Under the pieces are notes generated by a model. The model was not told the origin of the DNA and did no database searches. It was given only the letters and a program-made list of their open reading frames with translations. Position numbers and translations under genes: made by a program. From an uncultured Eggerthellaceae bacterium (lineage in GTDB: Bacteria > Actinomycetota > Coriobacteriia > Coriobacteriales > Eggerthellaceae), in the NCBI GenBank assembly GCA_910589135.1, contig CAJUSL010000016.1:1-26930 (forward strand): DNA of 26,930 bases. The letters are read 5' to 3'. This document shows positions 8,956 through 16,965 of this stretch, piece by piece (within the stretch, counting starts at the first letter, position 1; each line of letters starts with the position of its first letter).

Positions 8956-10434
8956 ATGCGTGCCGCAGATTTAGTCGACTTCTGCAAGTGCGCGCTCAAC
9001 CGTACTCCATTGCGGAGGAAGCGGAATAGAAAAGTATTGGAGCGGATTCCTGTCAATAGCGATAAGATCACCATTCCCCGTCTAATCCAGCACTTTCCCC
9101 GCGCAGCTCTATCAACTAAAGAAGTCATATCGCGAAATATTTCCAATGAAAGCGGCAATTGGAATCTTGACAGGCTGATCCAGAAAATGGGAGAAAAGTA
9201 TCATTACAACGAGACTCCGGTAGACGTAATGGTCGAAGCACGCCTGATAGCCCTCGATGGAAATCGACGCGTCGCAGCAATGAAATGCATGAAGGATCAA
9301 AACCTTTGTCAAGCCGCCACTCAAATAGCTTCCCCTTTTCAAAGATGGAAGCTCAACGTACCCGATAAGCTCCCCTGAGACGTCTGCGATCGCGAAACTG
9401 CGCTCAATATCGTCAAGCATCTACACTCAGGATTAAAAAGACGGGATAATTCCGAAACAGTTCAAGCGCTTTCATCGAGGCCTCCAAAAGGCCGCCCGAT
9501 AATCCCGGGTGAAGCTTCTGGCAGCATTGCTCCCCACGCAAAAGAGCTAAATGAAGAGTAGAGCAAGCAGGCATATCAACGAATCCAATCTAATCAAGGT
9601 CGGATTATCGATGTCCGACGAAGAGCCTTTTTCGAGCATGGACAAAGAGGCGACCAGACAGCTCATGGAAAATATCGCGGAAGTGGCAAAGCGAAGGCCG
9701 TCCATCGCCAGGCATAATCCCGGAAATCCGAAAGCTGCACTAGTTGAATTAAATCAGGATAAGCATAAAGACACTAAGCCCTTCGAAGCCAACAATGCAA
9801 AACCACTTGAAGCCTCGAGGACAACTCAGACGGCACGATGGATAGGGATTCTGAGCTCAGGAGAAGCTGCAGACCCTCAAAAAAATGCCCCAAAATCTTT
9901 TGGCGGAAAAAACTCTCAGGCCTAATGGAAAACGAAGTGATTTGATATATCGCGCAATCGAATAGGTTGACGAGCAATATCAAAAGAGTCCAGATGCCCG
10001 CTATGCCCCTCTCCCCGTCCTAAGCTTTTTCTTGCGCATTCTTCTCGAGACAGTCGCAGGAGAATACTATCTTCTCCGTTGCAACGAAGCCTTCAGCGAG
10101 AACGCGCTAATCAAATTCATGGAAGAGGCAGCCGGCCATTGACCAGAGAAAAAAAGGAGTGGATGTCAAGAACCATCTTTCCCTAAAAGCTGATTGAATC
10201 AGCGAAAGAAACCCGTTCGAGGCAGTGCTTCACAAGCGAACTCATGGCACGATGAACATTAAATGCGAAGACTTTGCGAAACGGTCTGAACTCATCGCCG
10301 AGACAATAAGAAAGCCATTGGGCAGATTGAGAGACGGATTCTATTGTCATGCCGCGGGTTCCGCTTGGCTAGAAACAATATCGAGCAAAGAGTCTGAGCA
10401 TATCAGGTATTCTCGTTCTCTTCTTTTTGTCTGA
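8956..10434 (+). pseudogene. Decayed ParB-like-domain gene (stops and frameshifts)
   Basis: Four protein-like stretches follow one another on the plus strand but in different frames. The first (8956-9378) contains IALDGNRRVAAMK at about 9250-9285, the signature loop of ParB/sulfiredoxin-fold proteins. It ends at a TGA (9376-9378), yet the same frame continues with DVCDRETALNIVKHLHSG up to 9561, which fits the next part of such proteins. The text then shifts frame (9551-9925), shifts again with an in-frame TAG (about 9924-10142, including PLPVLSFFLRILLETVAG), and shifts again (10225-10434, including AVLHKRTHG). I read this as one former gene of about 480 codons. The ParB-like core is a motif call; the joining of the later pieces is inference. 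The 3' end overlaps the convergent methyltransferase gene. Confidence 0.5.
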
Positions 10435-11267
10435 GCAGAATACCTTAGGGAGTAGCGGAAGACATTTCCCTTACCGTACAGCTCATCAGAAAGAATCAAT
10501 TGTGAGCAATCGTAAGTAATGACCCAGTTTTTGGGGGATTCCTCCCCCATCATTATGCGAGCCAATTTCTGATGGTCGTCATACGAGAACGCATTGAGAT
10601 ACAAGGAGGCCCCTTTGTCAACGTATGGGGGGTCTAGATATAAAAGCACGTCTGACTTGTTGTCGTACTCAGAAACGATATCTGCGCCATCTTCGTTTCT
10701 CAAGTCGATGCGATTCGAGAACTTTGACAGGCGCTCTATCTTTTCAATTAGCTTGTCCTTTTTGAATCTAGCATCAAGCTTGTATTTGCCTGATTGAGAC
10801 TTCCCCCCGATCACTCCACCTTTAACTATCCCCGATCTATTGCATCTATTGAGAAAGAAAAATGAAAAAGCCAGCTTAAACTTGCTCCTTAAATCCTTCT
10901 TTAAGTATATGTCGTGCTGTTTATGCCATTCTTCAATTGTGATATGGGTTGAGCTGATCGTCTCAATAAATCTCTCTGGCTGGCGAACAAGGTAATACCA
11001 AAACCAATAGACTGCAGAATCGTAGTCGTTAATGACGATTGCATCAACTCGCTCGTTCAGGAGAAGGTTGATTGCCGCCCCCGCTCCCCCCGCATATGGT
11101 TCTACATAGGTTGATATATTCTCGCGCTCACGCAATATCGAATCGAGAAAACCACTCATCGAGCTTTTTCCGCCAGGATAGCGCAATGGGGTGCTTATCC
11201 CATATTGGTTCTTAGGAATTCTGAGTTCCCTAATTGGAATCACTATACTTTCCACCAACGCTTTCAT
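10347..11267 (-). CDS. D12-class adenine-specific DNA methyltransferase (Dam-like)
   Basis: About 306 aa from ATG 11267. Motifs run in the D12 order: PLRYPGGKS (AdoMet-side motif X), YVEPYAGGAGAA (motif I, with PYAGGAG in place of PFxGGG), NRCNRSGI in the middle, and LYLDPPY (motif IV, catalytic). It methylates N6 of adenine in a short site that the sequence does not reveal. The start is ambiguous: a GTG at 11318 is also open, and a GTG at 11243 has GGTGGAAAG just upstream and would overlap the ATPase gene by only 14 bases. The gene is last in an operon with two ATPases. A methylase beside TOPRIM/ATPase genes suggests self-protection against a linked nuclease, but a stand-alone regulatory role cannot be excluded. 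Confidence 0.9.
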   Translation of the reverse strand: MKALVESIVIPIRELRIPKNQYGISTPLRYPGGKSSMSGFLDSILRERENISTYVEPYAGGAGAAINLLLNERVDAIVINDYDSAVYWFWYYLVRQPERFIETISSTHITIEEWHKQHDIYLKKDLRSKFKLAFSFFFLNRCNRSGIVKGGVIGGKSQSGKYKLDARFKKDKLIEKIERLSKFSNRIDLRNEDGADIVSEYDNKSDVLLYLDPPYVDKGASLYLNAFSYDDHQKLARIMMGEESPKNWVITYDCSQLILSDELYGKGNVFRYSLRYSAQTKRREREYLICSDSLLDIVSSQAEPAA

Positions 11268-12789
11268 AGGCAGAGATAAAACTATCGACGAACTTCTTCT
11301 TTTCTGCTGAGTGAGCACCTATCCATCTATTTATTAGCTTACTGCATCCTCGGCCAAACCTATTGGCGTCTTTTTCTCTGCCGAACCACTTTTTTGCCTC
11401 TAGAACGCTTGGCTCATCGATATGAGAGTAGTCAAGAAAGCAGACTTGCTTTGTATAACCTCCTGGAAGCCTGTCCCAAAAATCATCTCTTTCATCAAGT
11501 TCTCTCAAAAAGCGGTAGAAGACTACTTCCGGTGCTGCGCCTCCAGGAAGAGCGACGGAATTCGATGATTTGTATGCCGGGCGCTTTACGTCTATGTCCC
11601 CATCGTAAACGATGACGCTTTCTTTGAAATCTCTGAGTCCGGCTTTTCGGAGATTGTTCAACTCCCCTTCTCCCAAGGATATGTTCTTGATGTCGAGAGA
11701 CTTCTTCAGCTTTGCAGGCAATAGGCCCTTCAGGAATATCCTTGTGGATGAATCCTCCGAGAAAACGCCTATCTTACGCATGGCCTCGGGTGCAACAGTT
11801 TCGCCGCACAAATGCGCAATCGCTCTTCCTATCGGAAGTTTTTCGTATATCGCTGTTTCGGAGTCCCTCGTCTCCAAAAACAACAATTTACAGTCCTTTT
11901 GATACACTTCGTCATCCATTGTCCTGAGAAGCTCTGGAGAATGCGTGGTGAAAACTATTTGCAGGTTGAGGTCGTTCGCGAATCTCAAAAGCGCCCGCAG
12001 GAGTTGGACCTGAGCGGCGGGATACAGTGTAGCATCTACCTCATCTATTAGAAGCAAGCCGCCCTTGTACTCATCCCTCATCCTCTCTTTTAAACGCTTA
12101 AATGACAATATCGCTAGAAGGACTTTCCCGATATTGTCCTGTCCTGCTGAGTTTGCCAGGGAATTATACTCGTCAGTCGCGAAACCCAAAGTTGCCTTGT
12201 TTTGAGACTCCACGTATTCTGCGCTTTTCATTTGCTGATCGATAAGCAGGATACGCCGATGGTATTTTTCGAAGAACTCCTTCTCTTTGATGGTAAGGTT
12301 TGCAGGCGTATGTTTAATCTTCTTCTCTTCCCCAATAGGTACCAGCCGCTTAAGGGATAGATAAATTACTGGAATCTGAACATGTTTCTCGCCAGATGCT
12401 TTACTTGTACCAGCCCATGTTCGTATGTCGTTGACCTTCTTCGATGTTCTGGCATCCGTGAAAGCACGGTATATTTCCTTCGGATAGATATCCTTGTCAA
12501 TAGTTGCAAACCACACATGTTCACCTGCTCGCTCAGGCCCATCTGGACCATCGGAGAATTTGAACGCATCGGAAAACGCGAGCTCGAAATAATTGTTATC
12601 TATGGTACGATACGCGTCGCCATTCTCATCTTTGTGTTCGCGAAAGCGAAATGGCTCCCCTATCATCCCAAGCAAAGTCGACTTCATGCTTCCGTTCTGT
12701 CCGGCTATAGCTGTAATTCTTCTCCCAAGGCCGAAGGTTTGGCCATGCATCATGCGAAATTTCTCAACATGCAATTCCGAGAGTATCAC
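11230..12789 (-). CDS. OLD-like AAA/ABC-type ATPase with TOPRIM-like C-terminus
   Basis: 519 aa from a GTG start at 12789, with GGTGA a few bases upstream. The ATPase half has Walker A AGQNGSMKST (29-38), where the usual Gly before Lys is Met; an ABC-type signature NSAGQDNIGK (213-222); Walker B LLLIDE (245-250); and the switch histidine in FTTHS (280-284). The C-terminal half starts with FSEDSSTRIFL (343-352) and has VIVYDGDID (392-400), an acidic arrangement like a TOPRIM core (Glu, then DxD). Such proteins (OLD and relatives) couple ATP hydrolysis to DNA cutting or sensing, often in phage defence. The gene overlaps the methyltransferase downstream and lies 140 bases after the other ATPase gene. 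Catalytic competence of the C-terminus is uncertain. Confidence 0.8.
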   Translation of the reverse strand: MILSELHVEKFRMMHGQTFGLGRRITAIAGQNGSMKSTLLGMIGEPFRFREHKDENGDAYRTIDNNYFELAFSDAFKFSDGPDGPERAGEHVWFATIDKDIYPKEIYRAFTDARTSKKVNDIRTWAGTSKASGEKHVQIPVIYLSLKRLVPIGEEKKIKHTPANLTIKEKEFFEKYHRRILLIDQQMKSAEYVESQNKATLGFATDEYNSLANSAGQDNIGKVLLAILSFKRLKERMRDEYKGGLLLIDEVDATLYPAAQVQLLRALLRFANDLNLQIVFTTHSPELLRTMDDEVYQKDCKLLFLETRDSETAIYEKLPIGRAIAHLCGETVAPEAMRKIGVFSEDSSTRIFLKGLLPAKLKKSLDIKNISLGEGELNNLRKAGLRDFKESVIVYDGDIDVKRPAYKSSNSVALPGGAAPEVVFYRFLRELDERDDFWDRLPGGYTKQVCFLDYSHIDEPSVLEAKKWFGREKDANRFGRGCSKLINRWIGAHSAEKKKFVDSFISAYESVGGKYSDSN

Positions 12790-12929
12790 GTTGTCACCGA
12801 TGCCTTATTCGCTTAGAGGTTTAATGCTTTTCTTAAACACGATCTATTCGTAATAATCTTATCCATTAGAGATAATAGATTGAATCAACATCTTTAAACT
12901 CTGGTCAAAAATTAATCCCTTGCTGACTC

Positions 12930-14384
12930 CTACCTAAATATAGGGCAAATTATTCCTTTAATCGCTCCTATGTCCATGTACCTGACCAGTTCGTCAACCA
13001 ATTCTTTTTCGGTTGCTTTTGTTGAACCTGAAGTGGGGGAAACGCTTTCTACTACATAATTAAATTGCCTTTTTGCCTTTTTTCTTTCGCCTTCAGCATC
13101 AATCTTTCCGAAGAAGTCGTTTTCGAGAACCTCTCGCGCACTTTTGCTGAATCGTATTCTGCAGAAATCATCAAACTCGTTCAAATGTCTGTTCATCAAT
13201 TCCACGAGTTTGACTTCGGGTGTATACCCCAAAGAGAAAATCATCTCTTTGTGCTTATTTGCAAGACTCAAAAAATCCTGACGACCGTCTTCAAAAGCGT
13301 CCTCATCGACCACTGCTAACACTTTTGTATAGTCCGGAGCTTTGTCGACAAAGTTCAAAGCCAATTCTGCCGTTTCTTTGTAGCCTGCAACAGGCAATAC
13401 GGGACAAAGAATTTCCCTGCCCATCTCCCCTGAATCAACAACACGCCTGCACATACTCTTAAAGCAATGCATTGCCATCTCGTCCTCGACGAAAACCAAA
13501 TAGTCGCCTAACACCGAATTAAATACATCAATGCACTGCATCGCCTGCGCTGGATAGCAGGGATTCGTCACCGTAATCTCTTCGCCATGTTTCATGAGAA
13601 GGATTATGTTTCGCGGGTCTTCATTTGATATAAGAGTTTGCGAATGAGTGGCGACCACTATGGTAAGAGATTTTGCCTCAGCTTGCTCCCTTAGAAAATC
13701 TAAAAGCTTTCTCTGAACCTTTGGATGAATAGCCAACTCCACCTCATCAAGAAGTACGAGGCTATGATTCAATGTTTTTTCCAACCTTGAAAGCAGCCGC
13801 AATACAGCAAGTTCACCGGTACTGAACCTTTTCTCCGAATACATCGACCCATCGCTATCCTCAACCACAAAATAGTCATTGAACCAACGGCGGCCATTTT
13901 TTGTTTTGAGGATCCTTAGATCCTCAAAACGAGGATCCCCAAATACCTTTCTCAAAGCGCTCTGTAAAAAGGGCGTCGGCTCATGCAGCGAGCCACTATC
14001 CAGATCATCCTTCCTCACACTAAGTCTTCCAGAATCAACCTTTGCAAAAATTGACGCAGAGAACCCAAATCCGGAAAGCGTTCTTGCTCCCTTGCGCGGA
14101 AAGGGGCTCCATTTCTTCTCCCCTTTCCTGTACACAACGCTTCCATTGTCACATTCATACTGGATCCGTGCGTCTTCATACTGATCGACACTCGAACCGT
14201 TCGACGATTTTGGAAAGTTATCTGCAAAGGCATAGGAATTACAAATCCTGTGCAAGCATGCCAACAATGTCGTTTTTCCGGATCCGTTTTCTCCGACAAG
14301 CAAATAAACGCCCGGGGCACCTGGCACATCGAAGTGGAGGTGGCTTATTCCCTTTAAATTGTCTATCGTTATAGAGCCGGACAT
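12930..14384 (-). CDS. OLD-family ATPase/TOPRIM endonuclease-like protein
   Basis: 484 aa. Walker A is canonical, VGENGSGKTT (30-39). The signature is RFSTGE (186-191), Walker B LVLLDE (209-214), and the switch VATHS (244-248). From about 294 the chain is TOPRIM-like: YLVFVEDEMAM (Glu300) and VLAVVDEDAF (Asp360 and Asp362). This is the order of overcoming-lysogenization-defect (OLD) nucleases. I chose ATG 14384 rather than 14414: GAGGGG sits nine bases before 14384, and the promoter at 14424-14453 would start transcription almost at 14414, leaving no leader for it. First gene of the ATPase-ATPase-methyltransferase operon. It shares little obvious sequence with the second ATPase beyond the motifs, so it is not a recent duplicate. 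Confidence 0.82.
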   Translation of the reverse strand: MSGSITIDNLKGISHLHFDVPGAPGVYLLVGENGSGKTTLLACLHRICNSYAFADNFPKSSNGSSVDQYEDARIQYECDNGSVVYRKGEKKWSPFPRKGARTLSGFGFSASIFAKVDSGRLSVRKDDLDSGSLHEPTPFLQSALRKVFGDPRFEDLRILKTKNGRRWFNDYFVVEDSDGSMYSEKRFSTGELAVLRLLSRLEKTLNHSLVLLDEVELAIHPKVQRKLLDFLREQAEAKSLTIVVATHSQTLISNEDPRNIILLMKHGEEITVTNPCYPAQAMQCIDVFNSVLGDYLVFVEDEMAMHCFKSMCRRVVDSGEMGREILCPVLPVAGYKETAELALNFVDKAPDYTKVLAVVDEDAFEDGRQDFLSLANKHKEMIFSLGYTPEVKLVELMNRHLNEFDDFCRIRFSKSAREVLENDFFGKIDAEGERKKAKRQFNYVVESVSPTSGSTKATEKELVDELVRYMDIGAIKGIICPIFR

Positions 14385-14423
14385 ATTCTTAAGCCCCTCT
14401 TTTGACCGCTTCATAATGCAAAA

Positions 14424-14453
14424 AGTATAGCAACAAATTAGCTATATTTTCAA
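14424..14453 (-). promoter_or_regulatory. Promoter of the ATPase/methyltransferase operon
   Basis: Minus strand TTGAAA (14448-14453) and TATACT (14424-14429) are separated by 18 bases, both close to the vegetative consensus. Transcription would begin near 14417, about 33 bases upstream of the SD-supported ATG at 14384. Confidence 0.6.
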
Positions 14454-14465
14454 TTTAATACATAC

Positions 14466-14503
14466 CTAGATTGATTGTTCCTGATAAACGAAAGGCAATC
14501 TAG
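14466..14503. repeat. Inverted repeat CTAGATTG/CAATCTAG
   Basis: Perfect 8-base arms at 14466-14473 and 14496-14503 with 22 bases between. It lies just upstream of the ATPase operon promoter and downstream of the decayed gene at 14578-15549, so it may be an operator or a leftover terminator. No T-tract follows. Confidence 0.45.
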
Positions 14504-14577
14504 CCGCACCTTACGTAGTTAAACGTTACCGCAATGCCCATATCTTCCAACTTTCCACCTCGCGCCTGAAAACGAGC

Positions 14578-15549
14578 TCATGTCCTCCTTGGACAACCTG
14601 GAACGTCGAGATATAAAAAAAGGGGGGGTTCAGCATTCGGAAGAAATTTCACAATGGCATAATCCTCCACAGGATGGCGTACTACGTTACTTATGCCATA
14701 TGGCCCTGCAAGCGTATTGGCTGCATATATAAAACCTCCCCACTCATCCAGCACTTCTGCGGACACAAGCTTGGAAAGTGCCGCATGGTCGGACTCGGAG
14801 GTTTGCGTTATGCGGTAGAACAAGGCGGCCGCAGTCAAGATAAAGAAATCACCAACGGATGTATTTCCTATTTGCTCACAAAACTTCCCATACTTGAAAT
14901 CACGCGTTCTCAGACTTCGCCAAAAAAATATTATTCAGCTCATAACGCTCACCTGGCCCTCTGCCACCAAACGAAATTACAGGCGAGGCCTCTGCGTCTT
15001 TTGATGCATAACGCATAATTCCGCACGAATCCAACAAATCATCAAATTGAAGGATAACGGATTCACGAGCCACCACATATGGAGTCAGAATCAGCAAATT
15101 CATCGTCTCGGGAATCTGCGAGATTCCCTCAAGACGGTCTTTGTCAGCATGCAATAAAACACCATATGTAACGTCTTTCGCATTATCAAAAGTCTTCGAA
15201 ATGCATTTTCTACTTCCAAAGGAAACTTCAAACGCGTCAGAGTTTAACGACTCAAGAGAGTTGAGAAGGTTCCCGAGTTTCTTTTTGATCCATTCGTATT
15301 AGCCTTTGCCCATTTTATGAGAGATTTAACAAACAGGTCCTTTCCCCGCACAAAATACTTCCTTTGAAGCATCAGGCGCAAATACACTGCAGTCACGTCC
15401 TTTTCGCTGATATCGATATTTCCCAATTTTGCTATGTCTTCGACGGCAAAAGACGCCAAGGAAGAATTGACGCTGACGACAGAGACAAGGCGCTTATATT
15501 GGGCAATACTAAGCCGGCAAAACTCCAGAGTCTGTACGTCGATTTCCAT
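14578..15549 (-). pseudogene. Frameshifted gene of unknown function
   Basis: Reading down the minus strand from ATG 15549, a good protein frame (MEIDVQTLEF...) runs to about 15300, then becomes nonsense. A different frame takes over (IKKKLGNLLNSLESLNSD...) and runs to a TGA at 14900-14902. A third frame (DFKYGKFCEQIG...) then continues to the stop at 14578. The second break coincides with a run of seven T on the coding strand (A7 at 14922-14928), a typical slippage site. Joined, the pieces give about 320 aa of mixed alpha/beta character with no motif I recognise. Either the gene is dead or this stretch has sequencing errors at homopolymers. Its neighbours suggest a former part of the defence-like island. 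Confidence 0.5.
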
Positions 15550-15641
15550 AATCTAGGCTATCTTTCATATCTGAATCCCAGGCAAAGTAGGCAAGCTGCG
15601 CTAACTAAGAGCCCTCTGGTTTCGAAATGCCTTTACTTGTC

Positions 15642-15890
15642 TCACACATCTACTCTCGGAGGTGATAGCAGGCTGAAAAGAAAACCTATTGTCTCCAAAA
15701 CACAACGGAGCAGACGCGCTTCCGAGGTACGAAACATTGCGTCCGTCAATTTCGTCGCTCGGTTATTTTCAGCGAAATCCCTTACGACACTGCTCCAGAA
15801 GCCGGCAATATACACCTCTAGCTCACCTTCGTGAGGGATTTGAGGAACGTGCGCCTGACTCGCTGTTGACCGTCCCCTCCCCCTATGCAC
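15642..15890 (-). pseudogene. Gene fragment, unknown function
   Basis: An 82-codon frame whose middle (EVYIAGFWSSVVRDFAENNR...) looks like a real helical protein, while the first 20 residues look random. No SD precedes its ATG at 15890 and no flanking frame extends it, so it is probably the remnant of a longer gene at the right end of the AT-rich island. I do not recognise the family. Confidence 0.3.
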
Positions 15891-15945
15891 GATGATTCAT
15901 GCCTTAGATCCTGTTTTTGGCGTCGCGCGCTGCCTCCGTTCTGCA

Positions 15946-15980
15946 TTTAGGTGCACGTTGCCATATTACATACACCTAAA
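15946..15980. repeat. Inverted repeat TTTAGGTG/CACCTAAA
   Basis: Perfect 8-base arms at 15946-15953 and 15973-15980 with 19 bases between. It sits in the gene-free stretch 15891-16060, downstream of the XRE gene at the AT-rich island's right border. It could be a protein-binding site or an end sequence of the island. I see nothing else in this gap. Confidence 0.4.
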
Positions 15981-16060
15981 CGAAGAGGTGGCAGAAGCTC
16001 CCGCAAAGAGATGCCTGCGACCGCGCCAGAAGCATAAGCGCGGAGACCCCCACACGTCCC

Positions 16061-16672
16061 CTACTCAAACGGGTTCGGCGGGGCGTCCTCGTCGTCGGCC
16101 GCAGGTTCGCCCACCTTGTGGTCGAACTCGACCAGGTCGAACCCGTGCTTCTCGGCGAACAGCTCCTGACGGCGGGAGATCTCGCGTCCCTTGAACGTGC
16201 GCATGAACTCGAGCACCGGAACCGACACGCGCTCGTAGGCGTCCACCAGCTCCTCGAGGGTCTCGGCATAGCCCTCCTCCACCAGGATGCACAGCAGCCG
16301 AAGCGTCAAATCCTCGCTGTAGACGCCGATGGGCTCGACGTGCACGTTGCCGTCGTCTCCCCACGAGCACAGCGCGTAGTCCCCCGCGGCCAGCCTGGGA
16401 GCATCCTCGATCAGCGTGTCCACGACGTCGGCGTACACGTCGACGACCTCCCTGCGCGCCGCGACCCCGTCGATGAACATGACGGCCGGGTCGACCCCGA
16501 GCGCGTCGGCGATCTTCTCGACGTTCTTGAGCGAGATGTTCGCCCGCCGCTGCTCGATGCTGCCGATGTAGGTGCGGTGCAGCCCGCTCTTCTCCGCAAG
16601 CATCTCCTGAGACAATCCGGCACGCATGCGCAATTCGCGCATGTTGTCGGCAAAGGTGTCGATCACGACCAT
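16061..16672 (-). CDS. XRE-family transcriptional regulator
   Basis: 203 aa. Residues 7-60 are a Cro/CI helix-turn-helix (MRELRMRAGLSQEMLAEKSGLHRTYIGSIEQ, then NISLKNVEKIADALGVD), resembling controller proteins that begin with a short helix and read SQE..A....L...YI..IE. The remaining 140 residues are acidic and unassigned, perhaps for dimerisation or ligand sensing. The ATG at 16672 has GGAGGTGG seven bases upstream. A hairpin in the leader overlaps that SD. The gene is back at the high GC of the host chromosome, so it probably belongs to the host side of the island border. Targets are unknown. Confidence 0.85.
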   Translation of the reverse strand: MVVIDTFADNMRELRMRAGLSQEMLAEKSGLHRTYIGSIEQRRANISLKNVEKIADALGVDPAVMFIDGVAARREVVDVYADVVDTLIEDAPRLAAGDYALCSWGDDGNVHVEPIGVYSEDLTLRLLCILVEEGYAETLEELVDAYERVSVPVLEFMRTFKGREISRRQELFAEKHGFDLVEFDHKVGEPAADDEDAPPNPFE

Positions 16673-16680
16673 GGGCCACC

Positions 16681-16700
16681 TCCGAAACGATTCTTTCGGA
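16681..16700 (-). promoter_or_regulatory. Leader hairpin or operator overlapping the XRE gene's SD
   Basis: TCCGAAA (16681-16687) and TTTCGGA (16694-16700) are perfect 7-base arms around a 6-base loop. The first arm includes the last bases of the SD (16675-16682 in minus-strand sense GGAGGTGG). It could be the regulator's own operator or an RNA hairpin that limits ribosome access. Confidence 0.5.
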
Positions 16701-16780
16701 AAATGTAACCAGTGTGCAGACTATTTATCTACAGCAAAAGAATAGTATCGAACGCGATTTATGCTACATATAATCAGCAA

Positions 16781-16808
16781 TTGACAATTCGCGTTGTCGC
16801 CATATTAT
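16781..16808 (+). promoter_or_regulatory. Orphan plus-strand promoter-like sequence
   Basis: TTGACA (16781-16786) and TATTAT (16803-16808) with a 16-base spacer, in an AT-rich patch of the 16673-16965 gap. No plus-strand gene follows; a transcript would run antisense into the 3' end of the radical-SAM gene. Confidence 0.35.
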
Positions 16809-16965
16809 GCTATAGTTATATATTTTATTTCCTTGCATCACGACTCGTCGACTGCGCAACGAGCGCATGCCGTGTATATACTGCGGCACTTCAACCGACC
16901 CAATGTGCGCTTGAGCGCGGCGAGCGGCAACGCCGCCCCGCACCAGCAGCGCGTCCCGCGCCGGC

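Noticed and set aside
8847..9158. 103-codon minus-strand frame beside the lic promoter
   Set aside because: It lies opposite the ParB-like remnant, which has a recognisable motif, and has no SD.
14415..16060. tRNA or attachment site at the right border of the AT-rich island
   Set aside because: I looked for a cloverleaf or a repeated end and found none.
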